Below, piece after piece: positions 1 to 8,275 of a DNA stretch of 64,000 nt. Numbering within the stretch: position 1 is the stretch's first letter; each line of letters opens with the position of its first letter. The translations under genes were made by a program, and so were the position numbers. Under the pieces are notes generated by a model. That model saw only the letters and a program-made list of their open reading frames with translations, searched no databases and was not told where the DNA came from. The stretch is from Conexibacter sp. DBS9H8 (GTDB lineage: Bacteria > Actinomycetota > Thermoleophilia > Solirubrobacterales > Solirubrobacteraceae). The stretch covers positions 1,860,001 to 1,924,000 of the forward strand of contig NZ_CP097128.1 in assembly GCF_023330685.1 (NCBI RefSeq), written 5' to 3'.

Positions 1-477
1 GCTCGCGCCGCGCAGGCGGCCGCGGTGCACTCTCTCGCCGGCGCCGGCCCGTCCACCGAGCAGTCCGGAGGTCGCCGCCTTGACCTTCTCCACGAGCTGG
101 GTGGCGAACCCGTCGAGACCCTCGCCCGCCGCCGGTTTGGGCACGAGGTCGAACGCGCCCTCAGCGAGGGCGTCAACGGCCCGCGCACCCTGGCTGGGGA
201 AGAAGGCCGAGACGACGACAACCGGCAGCTGCGGTGCGCTGGCCTGGAGTCGCTTGAGGACGCCGATCCCGTCAAGACCGGGCATCGTCAGGTCCAGCAT
301 CAGCGCGTCCGGACGCTCCCGCTCACAGACCGCGAGCGCCTGGTCGCCGTCAGCGGCCGACCCGACGACGCGGATGCCCGCGCGGGTCAGTGACGCGGAG
401 ACGATCTGGCGCATCAGCGCGCTGTCGTCGGCGACGACAACGCGGGCGGGTGGCGGCTCGGTGTCGAGGACAGGCAT
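1..477 (-). CDS. cheB: CheB-type chemotaxis methylesterase, N-terminal receiver part (truncated by window edge)
   Basis: The 159 visible codons start at an ATG at 477 and run off the left edge. They form a complete response-regulator receiver domain: the acidic pair is D17/D18, the phospho-acceptor is D62 in the LMLDLTMPG segment, and the conserved lysine is K114 in VPKP. The domain is followed by a Gly/Ala-rich linker, as in CheB between receiver and methylesterase domains. The methylesterase part would lie outside the window, so a longer CheY-like regulator cannot be fully excluded. CheB demethylates chemoreceptors when phosphorylated by CheA. The gene follows cheW in the same direction with a 27-base gap, which supports a chemotaxis operon continuing to the left. 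Confidence 0.8.
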   Translation of the reverse strand, partial: MPVLDTEPPPARVVVADDSALMRQIVSASLTRAGIRVVGSAADGDQALAVCERERPDALMLDLTMPGLDGIGVLKRLQASAPQLPVVVVSAFFPSQGARAVDALAEGAFDLVPKPAAGEGLDGFATQLVEKVKAATSGLLGGRAGAGERVHRGRLRGAS

Positions 478-504
478 GCGCGGACGGGACGGTGGCGGCC
501 CGGG

Positions 505-945
505 TCAGGCCGCGACGAGGTGGTCCTGAGGGGCAAAGATCGTCGAGGGTCTCAGCAGGACGACGAGCCGGTCCCCGAGTTTGGCGATCGACTCGATCAG
601 CTCGCTGTCGGCGCCGGGCACCTCCTCATATCGGTCCGCCTCGACGGTGAGGACCTCCTCGACCTCGTCGACGATCACCCCGGCGATCTCCGTGCCCGCC
701 TCAACGATGACGATCTTGGTGATCTCGGTGAGACCGGCCTCCAGGCCGAGCCGGGCGGCGAGGTCGTAGACGGGGACGATCCGGCCGCGCAGGCTGATCA
801 CCCCGCGCACCCATGGGATCCGGGAGGCGACCGACCGCGGTTCGTTGTAGCGGATGATCTCGTGCACCTGCTCGATCGGCAGCGCGTACTGCTCGGACCC
901 GAGGGTGAACACGACAAGTTGGCGGGCGCGGCTGGCGTCGGGCAT
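505..945 (-). CDS. cheW: Chemotaxis coupling protein CheW
   Basis: This 146-residue protein is a single CheW domain, the usual length for the family. It shows the typical opening (LVVFTLGSEQYALPIEQVHEI), the central IPWVRGVISLRGRIVPVYDL block and a GVIVDEVEEVL segment. CheW is a cytoplasmic adaptor that links CheA kinase to chemoreceptors. An AGAAGGA-like ribosome binding site sits about eight bases before the ATG. It is the first gene of the cheW-cheB pair and is divergent from the glycosyltransferase-like gene, with an 82-base spacer that must hold the promoters for both. Confidence 0.93.
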   Translation of the reverse strand: MPDASRARQLVVFTLGSEQYALPIEQVHEIIRYNEPRSVASRIPWVRGVISLRGRIVPVYDLAARLGLEAGLTEITKIVIVEAGTEIAGVIVDEVEEVLTVEADRYEEVPGADSELIESIAKLGDRLVVLLRPSTIFAPQDHLVAA

Positions 946-1027
946 CGGTCGTCCTTCTGTGAACGGTCATCGCGCCGGTCTCGGTGGCGCTTTCCCCCGG
1001 TGTTCGGCGCGAGCGACGGTTGCTTGA

Positions 1028-2101
1028 ATGACCGGACCCGTGTGCCGCCCCCTGTTCACCCCGTCTTTGCCGCGCCGGCCGCGTGTGATCGCCGACGGCT
1101 GGTACAGCTGGGTCGGGCAGCCGGACGGGCCCCATCCGTGGACGGCCCTCACCGCCGTGCTCGCCCGGCTCCCCGAGCCGGTCGCTCGCTGGTTGCCCGC
1201 GGCCGGGTGGCGGCGCGGCCTTGTCCTCGCCGGGCTCTCCGGGTGGGCGGATGCGGTCGCCGTCAACCGCTATGACCCGGGGTGGCGGACGCTGTTGATC
1301 TCCCGGGCGCTGCTGGGCCGGCGGCGCAAGCTCGTCGTCCTGCAGTTCTTCGATCATCCGCCGCGCGGGTGGACCGGGCGGCTGATCGCCCGCGTCGAGT
1401 CGTGGGCGCTGGGCCGCAGCCTCGCCGTCGCTCAGGTGCTCACGCCCGCCGAGCGTGCGGTCTATCCGTCGCGGTTCGGGCTCGAGCCGGATCGGTTCGT
1501 CCTCATCCCCTTTGCCGCCCGGGTGAGTGAGGTGGGGACACCGCCGCCCCGGCCTCGCGCCGCGGGCCCGGTGCTCGCCGCCGGCCGCGCCCACTGTGAC
1601 TGGGAGACGCTGTTCGCCGCAGCGGCCGGCCGTGGCTGGGACCTCGAGGTCGTCGTCGGCGCCGCGGACCGGGTGCGGGTCGAGGCCCTCAACGCGCAGA
1701 CCCGGGCGGGGGCGCACATCAGCGTCGAGCTCGACGCCGACACCGTCAGCGCACTGCTCGACCGGGCGACGATCTCGGTCATCGCCGTCACCGACGGGCT
1801 CGTCGGGCGGGGTCACATCCGCCTCGCCGCGGCGACGGACGCGGGGGCGGCGATCGTCGCCTCCGACGTGCGCAGCCTCGAGGGGTACGTCCGCGCGGGA
1901 GTGACGGCCGAACTCGTCCCGCCGGGCGATCCGCTCGCCCTTCGTCAGGCGGTGGAGGGCCTTCTCGCCGCCCCCGAGCGGCGCGCTGCGCTCGCTGGCG
2001 CGGCGTTCGCCGCGGCGGAGGTGTGGACGGGCGCGCGCTACGTCGCGGCGCTTCAGGCACTCGCCTCGGCGGCGGCGACGACGGCCGTCGCCACCGGCTG
2101 A
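1028..2101 (+). CDS. Glycosyltransferase-like protein (GT1/GT4-type fold), opposite strand inside the flagellar island
   Basis: The 357-residue protein looks like a glycosyltransferase of the GT-B fold. Its C-terminal half has the pattern of a Rossmann-like domain ending in a family-4-like tail (IVASDVRSLEGYV, then ELVPPGDPLALRQAVEGLL with the conserved PPGD turn), and the middle has the FVLIPFAARV transition seen in such enzymes. The donor and acceptor cannot be read from the sequence. It is the only gene on the plus strand between 1 and 20.6 kb. Its last 49 bases overlap the 3' end of fliN in the convergent direction. A role in modifying flagellin or another surface polymer is only suggested by position. 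Confidence 0.6.
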   Translation: MTGPVCRPLFTPSLPRRPRVIADGWYSWVGQPDGPHPWTALTAVLARLPEPVARWLPAAGWRRGLVLAGLSGWADAVAVNRYDPGWRTLLISRALLGRRRKLVVLQFFDHPPRGWTGRLIARVESWALGRSLAVAQVLTPAERAVYPSRFGLEPDRFVLIPFAARVSEVGTPPPRPRAAGPVLAAGRAHCDWETLFAAAAGRGWDLEVVVGAADRVRVEALNAQTRAGAHISVELDADTVSALLDRATISVIAVTDGLVGRGHIRLAAATDAGAAIVASDVRSLEGYVRAGVTAELVPPGDPLALRQAVEGLLAAPERRAALAGAAFAAAEVWTGARYVAALQALASAAATTAVATG

Positions 2102-2382
2102 GGCTCCTCGCCGCCGAGGACGTCGGTCACCCGCAGCCCGAACTGTTCGTCGACGACGACGACCTCCCCCCGGGCGATCGGCGTGCCGTTGACGAGCAGG
2201 TCGACGGGCTCGCCGGCCATCCGGTTGAGGGTGACGATCGAGCCCTGATGGAGTTCGAGCATCTCCCCGACGGTCATCCGGGTCCGCCCGATCTCCACCG
2301 TCACATCAACCGGGACGTCGGCGAGGCGGCGCAGATCGCGGACGCCGCCGAGGTCACCGTCGTGGCGTTCCGGGCTCATCAC
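2053..2382 (-). CDS. fliN: Flagellar motor switch protein FliN
   Basis: This 109-residue protein has a C-terminal SpoA/FliN domain: LADVPVDVTVEIGRTRMTVGEML, then LNRMAGEPVDLLVNGTPIARGEVVVVDEQFGLRV. It forms the lower part of the flagellar C-ring. The start codon overlaps the fliL stop by four bases (ATGA), so translation is probably coupled. In the common motA-motB-fliL-fliM-fliN order a fliM gene would sit between fliL and fliN, but it is absent here. The 3' end overlaps the opposing glycosyltransferase-like gene by 49 bases. The protein is too short to be a FliM or a FliY with a CheC-like domain. Confidence 0.92.
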   Translation of the reverse strand: MMSPERHDGDLGGVRDLRRLADVPVDVTVEIGRTRMTVGEMLELHQGSIVTLNRMAGEPVDLLVNGTPIARGEVVVVDEQFGLRVTDVLGGEEPQPVATAVVAAAEASA

Positions 2383-2774
2383 TGCACCGCCAGGTTGGTG
2401 AAGTACACCCGGGTGACGACCGCATTCGTCTCCCCGTTGATGTTCTCCATGATCCGGTGCTCGAGGATCGACCGGCCACGGGCGGAGATGAGCGCGGCCA
2501 TCGGTTGGCCGGTCACGTCGTTGGTGACGATCGAGGAGATCACCGGCTCATCCGCCGGCCCCCCCTTCACGGTCGCCGGCAGCAGCAGCGCGACGCTGAG
2601 GGTCGCGTAGTGGCCCCCGGCGAGGTTGAGGGTGAACTGGCCCGGGAGCGCCACGACGTTGCCGACAAGCTTGAGCGGCGGGGCGGGCTTGTGGGGGAGG
2701 ACGAACGCGTAGGCCCCGACGCCGCCGACGGCGAGCAGGAGCACCGGCAGGAGGATGAGGAGTTTCTTCTTCAT
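2379..2774 (-). CDS. fliL: Flagellar basal body-associated protein FliL
   Basis: The 131-residue protein has one N-terminal membrane segment (about residues 4-26, LLILLPVLLLAVGGVGAYAF) followed by an extracytoplasmic domain. The domain has FliL features such as FTLNLAGGHYATLSVALLL and a C-terminal FTNLAVQ-like end. FliL surrounds the stator and supports motor output. It overlaps motB upstream (2771-2774) and fliN downstream (2379-2382) by four bases each, so the three are probably translated as a unit. Confidence 0.88.
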   Translation of the reverse strand: MKKKLLILLPVLLLAVGGVGAYAFVLPHKPAPPLKLVGNVVALPGQFTLNLAGGHYATLSVALLLPATVKGGPADEPVISSIVTNDVTGQPMAALISARGRSILEHRIMENINGETNAVVTRVYFTNLAVQ

Positions 2775-3646
2775 GGCTGGGTCTGGGCGAGGTCGGGGTT
2801 GATGCGTTCGAGCACGATCTCGACACGCCGGTTCTTGGCCCGGCCGGCCGCGGTCGCGTTGGAGGCGACCGGGAACTGATCGGCGTAGCCGGCCGCGCTG
2901 AGGCGATCCTCGGGGACGCCGCGACCGATCAGATAGCGGACGACGGTCGTCGCCCGGTCGGTGGACAGCTCCCAGTTGGAGGGAAACTCGACGGTGTCGA
3001 TCGGGACATTGTCGGTGTAGCCCTCGACAACGATCGGGTGGCGCTCGGTGTCGAGGTTGAGCAGACGGGCGATCTCATCGAGCAGGGGCAGTCCGGCCGG
3101 TTGCAGCGACGCCTCCCCTGAGGCGAACAGCAGCTTGTCGGTGAGCACGGTGATGACGAGGCCGCGGCGGGCGACGACGGCGTTGACCTGGTTGGCGAAC
3201 CCGTGGGCTCGGGCGTAGTTGTTGATCCGGCGAGCGAGCGCGAGCAGGCTCTCCTGTTCGAGCTGGGCGGCGCTGAGGGCGGCCTTGAAGGCGAGCATCT
3301 GGGCGACCGTGGAGGGCGCGGTCGGCGTGATCGAATGGACCGCCGACCCCTCGGTCGCCGGCACGAGACTGCGGGTCGGGGTGGCGGCCGAGCCGCTCTG
3401 GAGGATCGAGGAGCCGCCGGAGAGGACGTGGGCGGGGGAGAAGGCCTCGCGCAGCGACTTCTGCAGGTACTTGAACTTCGACGTGTTGACCGAGGAGATC
3501 GAGAACAGCACCATGAACAGGGCCATCAGCAGGGTGATCATGTCGCTGTAGGTGAGCAGCCAGCGCTCGTGGTTCTCGTGCTCGCCGACGTGGCGGTGGC
3601 GGGACTTGGGGCGCTGAGCCCGTGCCTTGGCGCCGGTCTCGGACAT
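2771..3646 (-). CDS. motB: Flagellar motor stator protein MotB
   Basis: The 291-residue protein has the MotB plug and membrane segment after a basic N-terminus. The essential proton-binding aspartate is D35 in the ERWLLTYSDMITLL segment, followed by a single transmembrane helix (ALFMVLFSIS). The C-terminal half is an OmpA/MotB peptidoglycan-binding domain (VEGYTDNVPID, LSTDRATTVVRYLI, GYADQFPVA, KNRRVEI). It anchors the stator to the cell wall. It lies directly after motA with a one-base gap and overlaps fliL by four bases. Confidence 0.95.
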   Translation of the reverse strand: MSETGAKARAQRPKSRHRHVGEHENHERWLLTYSDMITLLMALFMVLFSISSVNTSKFKYLQKSLREAFSPAHVLSGGSSILQSGSAATPTRSLVPATEGSAVHSITPTAPSTVAQMLAFKAALSAAQLEQESLLALARRINNYARAHGFANQVNAVVARRGLVITVLTDKLLFASGEASLQPAGLPLLDEIARLLNLDTERHPIVVEGYTDNVPIDTVEFPSNWELSTDRATTVVRYLIGRGVPEDRLSAAGYADQFPVASNATAAGRAKNRRVEIVLERINPDLAQTQP

Positions 3647-3647
3647 C

Positions 3648-4466
3648 TCAGGCCGCCTCAGCGACGCGGCGGTCCTGAAGGCTGGCGACCGGAGTGGCCT
3701 CCTCCTCCTCTGCGTTGCGGGCCATCGGCGCGACGTAGGAGGAGAGCTTCTCCTCCACGACGCGCGGGTTGTCGCCGGCCTGGACGGCGAGGATCCCGTC
3801 CATCGTCAGCGTGCGCAGAGTCAGTTCGCTCGCCGACAGTCCCTTGAGCCGGTTGGCGACCGGCAGGTAGACGACGTTCGCCGACCCGATCCCCAGCAGC
3901 GTGGCGACGAAGGCGGTCGAGATCGACGGTCCGAGGGTCGCCGGCTGGGAGAGGTTCTGGAGGACGTGGACGAGACCCATCACCGTGCCGATGATCCCCA
4001 TCGTCGGGGCGAACCCGCCCGCCTTGTCAAATGGGGCGGCGCCCGCCGTGTGGCGGGCGAGCATCCCCTCGATCTCCGCCTCGAGCACCTCACGGACAAG
4101 GTCGGGATCGATCCCGTCGACGACGAGCTGCAGGCCTTTGCGGGTGAACTCGTCGTCGATCTCGCGGATGCGATCGTCGAGGGCGAGCAGCCCCTCTCGC
4201 CGGGCCTGCTCGGCGAGGGAGACCATCAGCGCGACCCGTTCCCGGGTCCCGTCGGGCGGCGCGCGGAAAGCGATCTTGTAGAGGGCGGGGATCTCCCGCA
4301 TCGACTCCCAGCCACAGCTCGCCATCGTCACGCCGAAGGTGCCGCCGAAGATGATCAGGAAGGCGGGGATGTCGATGAATGAGGCCGGACTGGTGCCCCC
4401 CATCAGCGCACCCATCAGGATCCCGGCCGTGGCCACGGCGATTCCGATGGCACTCGATGGCTTCAT
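3648..4466 (-). CDS. motA: Flagellar motor stator protein MotA
   Basis: The 272-residue protein matches the MotA/TolQ/ExbB family. It has two N-terminal membrane helices (IGIAVATAGILMGAL and FLIIFGGTFGVTMAS), a large cytoplasmic loop with basic and acidic residues, and two C-terminal helices (APTMGIIGTVMGLVHVL with the conserved prolines, then GIGSANVVYLPVANRL). MotA forms the stator ion channel with MotB and pushes on FliG. It sits between flbD and motB, as in Gram-positive flagellar operons. Confidence 0.95.
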   Translation of the reverse strand: MKPSSAIGIAVATAGILMGALMGGTSPASFIDIPAFLIIFGGTFGVTMASCGWESMREIPALYKIAFRAPPDGTRERVALMVSLAEQARREGLLALDDRIREIDDEFTRKGLQLVVDGIDPDLVREVLEAEIEGMLARHTAGAAPFDKAGGFAPTMGIIGTVMGLVHVLQNLSQPATLGPSISTAFVATLLGIGSANVVYLPVANRLKGLSASELTLRTLTMDGILAVQAGDNPRVVEEKLSSYVAPMARNAEEEEATPVASLQDRRVAEAA

Positions 4467-4506
4467 GTTCTCAGTAGTCGGCCCGAAGCCGAGAACCTTC
4501 AGGGGG

Positions 4507-4770
4507 TCATCCGTCGGCGGCCGGACCGACCTCGGTCAGCTCGCTCAGCACCTCGATCACGCGGGGGTAACGTTCGATCGCGCGGGCGAGGATCGCCGCC
4601 CGGTACAGCGACACCTTCTCCACGACGCGCCCCACCGGCTCGGCGACGACGATCTTGGTGCCGGTGGTGAGGGTGATCACCGTGTCCGGACTCGCCTCGA
4701 CCGTCACGATCAGGTCCTGGTTGAGATGGAACTCCTCGGCCTGGTGGCCGAGCCGGTGCAGCGCGATCAT
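4507..4770 (-). CDS. flbD: FlbD family flagellar protein
   Basis: This 87-residue protein belongs to the small FlbD family found next to flgE and motA in many Gram-positive flagellar operons. It has the family opening MIALHRLGHQ.E.FHLN.DLI, where FlbD proteins read I.L.RLNG..F.LNADLI, and the TVITLTTGTKIVVAEPVGRVVEKV block. It has no membrane segment. The function of this family is poorly defined. It should not be confused with the unrelated Caulobacter regulator of the same name. The flgE-flbD-motA order supports the call. Confidence 0.85.
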   Translation of the reverse strand: MIALHRLGHQAEEFHLNQDLIVTVEASPDTVITLTTGTKIVVAEPVGRVVEKVSLYRAAILARAIERYPRVIEVLSELTEVGPAADG

Positions 4771-4797
4771 GGTCGTGTCTCTCTCTGAGGTTCGGGA

Positions 4798-5745
4798 TCA
4801 GGGGGCCATCTGGATGAGCGTCTGCATCATCGTGTTCGCCGTCGTGATGACGCTCGAGTTCGCCTGGTAGCCGCGCTCCGCCTCGATCATGTTGGTGAAC
4901 TCGGTCGCCATGTCAACGTTGGACTGCTCGAGTTCGCCGGAGATCACCTGGGTGTTGGCGAACCCGCCGTTGTCGGCGACCCCGTACTGGGCGGCGCCCG
5001 AGTTCGGTGAGGCGCTCCACTGCGTCCCCGCCTCGCGGTTGAGTCCCGCCTCGTTGGGGAACGTCGCCAGGCCGATGTAGCCGGCGGTGACCGTCAGTCC
5101 GTTGTTCGGGTCGCCGACGATGTTGTCGGTGTAGGTGACCTGGCCGCTCGGGCCGATCGACACGTTCGTCGAGCCGGGCGGGATGTAGATGTAGGTGTTC
5201 GGGGTGGCGGTCGTGCTCGTCGGCGGGGCGGTGAAGCCCATCACGTACTGGCCGCTGGCGGTCGTCAGGAACCCCTGGGAGTCGGTGGTGAGGTTTCCCG
5301 CCCGGGTGTAGCCGTAGGCGGTCGGGAAGGTGCCGGTCCCGACCGCGGTGGCCGGTGAGCCGGAGGCGACCGTCTGGGTGAACGTGGTGCCCGACCCGGT
5401 CTTGGGGACCGCCGGCGTCGCCGTCGAGTTGCCGACCGTGAGGAACCCGTCACCCTGGATCGCGACGTCGAGCGCGTTGCCGGTCGACTGCAGCGAGCCC
5501 GCCCCCATGATGTTGTCGATCGAACCGACCTGGACCCCGAGGCCGTACTGGACTGGGTTGGTCCCGCCGTTGTTGGCCGTCTGGCCCGAGCCGCCGTTGA
5601 TCAGGGTCGCCAGCTCGGACTCGAACGTCGTCCGCTGGGCCTTGTAGCCGATCGTGTCGACGTTGGCGAGGTTGTTCGCGGTGACGTTGAGCATCGTCTG
5701 GTGTGCCTCGAGGCCGCTGATGGCCGAGTACATCGCTGGCATCAT
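4798..5745 (-). CDS. flgE: Flagellar hook protein FlgE
   Basis: The 315-residue protein has both parts of a flagellar rod/hook protein. The N-terminus is MYSAISGLEAHQTMLNVTANNLANVDTIGYKAQ-like, and the C-terminus has LEQSNVDMATEFTNMIEAERGYQAN and ends in an amphipathic helix. The LDVAIQGDGFLTV motif is typical of FlgE/F/G. The position after flgD and before flbD identifies it as the hook subunit, although it is short for FlgE (often 400 residues or more), with a reduced variable domain. An AAGGAAGTGA ribosome binding site precedes the start. Two adjacent ATG codons are possible; the second fits the family equally well. Confidence 0.88.
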   Translation of the reverse strand: MMPAMYSAISGLEAHQTMLNVTANNLANVDTIGYKAQRTTFESELATLINGGSGQTANNGGTNPVQYGLGVQVGSIDNIMGAGSLQSTGNALDVAIQGDGFLTVGNSTATPAVPKTGSGTTFTQTVASGSPATAVGTGTFPTAYGYTRAGNLTTDSQGFLTTASGQYVMGFTAPPTSTTATPNTYIYIPPGSTNVSIGPSGQVTYTDNIVGDPNNGLTVTAGYIGLATFPNEAGLNREAGTQWSASPNSGAAQYGVADNGGFANTQVISGELEQSNVDMATEFTNMIEAERGYQANSSVITTANTMMQTLIQMAP

Positions 5746-5815
5746 CTGTGCATCACTTCCTTTGTCTGAGAAATGACGGCTTCCCGCATGGGGTCCAGCC
5801 GCACTGGGTGGGGAT

Positions 5816-6211
5816 TCACGCGATCACCGCGCTGTCGATGTTGGTGAACACCTGCGAGCGCATGTGCTCGGGTCCGACCGCCGTGATGACGGTGTTGTTC
5901 TGGACCGAGGCGACGAACGCCGTCCCGTCCACGAACACGACGGAGTTGCGGGCGCCCTTGTCGGCCGCCCGGGCGATCCCGTCGCTGAGGCGCCCGAGGG
6001 TGGGGCCGTCAAGTTCGATGCCACGTCGGGCGAGCCGCTCGAGCGCGTGCTTGGAGAACGCCGGTCCCTGCGCCTGGGCGAGCGTCGCGGCGAAGCTCGG
6101 GCCCGACCCGGAGGTGGGTGGCCCCGTCACCGGCTGACGGCTCGGTGACGGGGAGCTGACCGGACCGAGGCTCGTCGAGAGGAGCGCCGGGTTGACGGGC
6201 AGTTCGCTCAT
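5816..6211 (-). CDS. TIGR02530-type flagellar operon protein
   Basis: The 131-residue protein fits the small conserved family TIGR02530, which is found between flgD and flgE in Gram-positive-type flagellar operons. It has the core pattern FSKHALERLARRGIEL, then LSDGIARAADKGARNSVVFVDGTAFVASVQNNTVITAV. The first 45 residues are a Pro/Ser-rich spacer. The biochemical role is not established for the family; a hook-assembly role is inferred only from position. The start overlaps the flgD stop by four bases (6208-6211), so it is probably translationally coupled. Confidence 0.8.
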   Translation of the reverse strand: MSELPVNPALLSTSLGPVSSPSPSRQPVTGPPTSGSGPSFAATLAQAQGPAFSKHALERLARRGIELDGPTLGRLSDGIARAADKGARNSVVFVDGTAFVASVQNNTVITAVGPEHMRSQVFTNIDSAVIA

Positions 6212-6729
6212 GCGGTCGTGCTCCCGCCCGTCGTGCCGGTCGTGCCGCTCGACGTCGACGTCGACGTGCCGGTCGACGTGGCCGGCGCGGTGACCGCCGT
6301 GACGCTCGCCGGGGTCACGCCGGCGATTCCGTTGACGGTCAGGGTCGGGCCCGCGGAGGTGATCTGCACGCTCTGGACGCTCCCCGACAGCTTGGCGCCG
6401 GTGCTCGGGTCGGTGTAGTTGACGGTGTCCCCGATCAGGGCGACGGCGCTGGCGACCGCCTGCTCGGAGGCGGTCTGTGAGGTCGACTGGGCGGTGTTGG
6501 TCTCCTGCTCGACCTGGGTGAGCTGGGCGAGCTGGGTGAGGAACTGGGTCGGATCCTGGGTCGAGGGGTTGGTCGGATCCTGGTTCTGGAGCTGCACCAT
6601 CATCAGCTGCAGGAACTCGTTGGAGTTGAGCGCCGTCGCGCTCGGGTTGGCGAGGCTCGTGCCGCTCGTGCCGCCGATCGCCTGACCGTTCGTGCCGGTG
6701 CTGATGACGGGGGGGGTGGTGACGCTCAT
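6208..6729 (-). CDS. flgD: Flagellar hook assembly (capping) protein FlgD
   Basis: The protein starts at the ATG at 6729, which is preceded by a GAAAGAGAG-like ribosome binding site. A longer in-frame start at 6783 would overlap fliK and adds non-family sequence. The 173 residues include the FlgD signature LNSNEFLQLMMVQLQNQDPTNP and FLTQLAQLTQVEQ, then a short beta-rich region with ALIGDTVNYTD. The protein caps the growing hook. The C-terminus is a Ser/Thr/Gly-rich tail. The family's full FlgD tudor/Fn3 domains look reduced, so this is a short FlgD. Confidence 0.9.
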   Translation of the reverse strand: MSVTTPPVISTGTNGQAIGGTSGTSLANPSATALNSNEFLQLMMVQLQNQDPTNPSTQDPTQFLTQLAQLTQVEQETNTAQSTSQTASEQAVASAVALIGDTVNYTDPSTGAKLSGSVQSVQITSAGPTLTVNGIAGVTPASVTAVTAPATSTGTSTSTSSGTTGTTGGSTTA

Positions 6730-6754
6730 GTCAGTTGACTCTCTTTCGGTGGCT

Positions 6755-8275
6755 TCAGACGAGCACGTTGACGAGGGCGCCATCCGACAGGGTCACCGTC
6801 AACGGTGCGCCGGAGGGTTCCTCCCCGTCCGCCGTGGCGGCGTGCCCCTGCGGCGACTCGGGGTGACGCGGGGTGGTTCCGCCCCCCGCGGTGCCCCCCC
6901 CGGCGTTGCCCGGGTCGGGCTGCCCGCTGTGGGAGACATCGAAGCGGAGCAGGGGGGTCCCACCGGCCTCGAGCCCGCGGCGCAGTTCCTCGGCGCTCTG
7001 GAGCAGCGCCTGAGCCGCCTCCGGGTGGTCGGCGCTCACCCGGGCGACGAGTCCAGCGGTCGTCTGGGTGAGGGTGATCCGGATGCCACCGAGACTGGCC
7101 GGCGCAAGGCTGATGCGCGCGACGCTCACCCCGTGGCTGTGCATCGCCGTCAGCGTCGCCGAGAGCGCCTCACCGGCGCGGGAGAGTGGGACCGCGGCAG
7201 CGGGGCTCCCGCCGGTGGTGGGGGTCGCCGTCGCCGACGTGGGGGTGGAGAGCGGCGCACCGGGGTTCGGCTGGTCCTGGCCCGCGTCGGCGTGGCCGCC
7301 GCCGGGCCCGCCGCCGGACGTCCGGCCGGGCTCCGCGCCGGCGATCGCCGCACCGATCGTACGGGCGGATCCCGCGCCGCTCACGCGCAGCGCCCCGAGC
7401 GGGCCGGGCCGGGCCGGGGCGGGGATCGTCGCCGCGGCGGTGGGGGTGGCCGTCAGTGATCGGACGTCCGGCGTGACCGGGTGGCCGATCGACCGGGTGG
7501 CCCGGTCGCCGGAGACGGGGCCGGCGGACGTCATCGCCGTACTCGTCGGCGGTGTCGCTGCCGTCGTGCGCGGGCTGAGCACCGTCGCGGTGAGGGCGCG
7601 TGCAGGGACGGCGCTGTGCGGCGGGGTGTCGGCGGGCATCGCCGCCGGAGCGGTTGACGCCACCGCGCCGGCGATCGACGGCGACGTCCCCGTGGCGGCC
7701 GGTGCCGGTGAACCGACAGCGGCTGGCGACACCGCCGCCAAAGCGGCGCCTGGCGCCGAGCCGGGCGCGGTGGGCCGCGGTGCGGCGGTCCTTCCGGGGT
7801 GCGCTGCCAGGTCCGATCCGACCGTCGCCACCGCACGCCCGGCGGGCCCGGAGTCGACGCCCCGGCTCATGGCGGGCGACGAGTGGCCTGCTGCGGCGGT
7901 CTCACCCGACGGCACGACGGTCGACGGGTGTCCGCCCGCGCCCGGCGCACCGGCCGGGGCGGTGTGGGGAGTGCGGAGGGGAGGGGAGGGGAGGGCCGGG
8001 AGCGCGGGCAGGTCAGCCCTGAGCGTCGCCGGGTTCGGCGTACCGGCGGCGGCTCGGTGCTTGTGGTGGGGGCCTTCCGCAGGGGCGGTCCGGGCCGTGG
8101 TGAGGAGGTGGGCGAAGCTCGGCGGAGCTGGCGGTGGTGCCCCGGGCGGCGCGCCGGAGCTGACCGATCCCGGGGATGCGGCGACGGTTCCCGGGCTCGC
8201 GTCGATCACGGGAGCGGGTGTGGACGGGGGCGCCGGGGCTGCCCCGAAGCTCGGGATGAGGGACGTCGGGCTCAT
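6755..8275 (-). CDS. fliK: Flagellar hook-length control protein FliK
   Basis: The 506-residue protein has a long Pro/Ala/Thr-rich, low-complexity N-terminal region (about residues 1-370). The C-terminus is a FliK-type Flg_hook domain (SVARISLAPASLGGIRITLTQ, then LVARVSADHPEAAQALLQSAEELRRGLEAGG). This layout is typical of the secreted molecular ruler that sets hook length and switches export specificity. The start overlaps the fliJ stop by four bases (8272-8275). Its position between fliJ and flgD matches the standard order. Confidence 0.88.
   Translation of the reverse strand: MSPTSLIPSFGAAPAPPSTPAPVIDASPGTVAASPGSVSSGAPPGAPPPAPPSFAHLLTTARTAPAEGPHHKHRAAAGTPNPATLRADLPALPALPSPPLRTPHTAPAGAPGAGGHPSTVVPSGETAAAGHSSPAMSRGVDSGPAGRAVATVGSDLAAHPGRTAAPRPTAPGSAPGAALAAVSPAAVGSPAPAATGTSPSIAGAVASTAPAAMPADTPPHSAVPARALTATVLSPRTTAATPPTSTAMTSAGPVSGDRATRSIGHPVTPDVRSLTATPTAAATIPAPARPGPLGALRVSGAGSARTIGAAIAGAEPGRTSGGGPGGGHADAGQDQPNPGAPLSTPTSATATPTTGGSPAAAVPLSRAGEALSATLTAMHSHGVSVARISLAPASLGGIRITLTQTTAGLVARVSADHPEAAQALLQSAEELRRGLEAGGTPLLRFDVSHSGQPDPGNAGGGTAGGGTTPRHPESPQGHAATADGEEPSGAPLTVTLSDGALVNVLV

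Noticed and set aside
701..1816. Minus-strand reading frame spanning cheW and the glycosyltransferase-like gene
   Set aside because: Covers two better-supported genes and has no recognisable domain.
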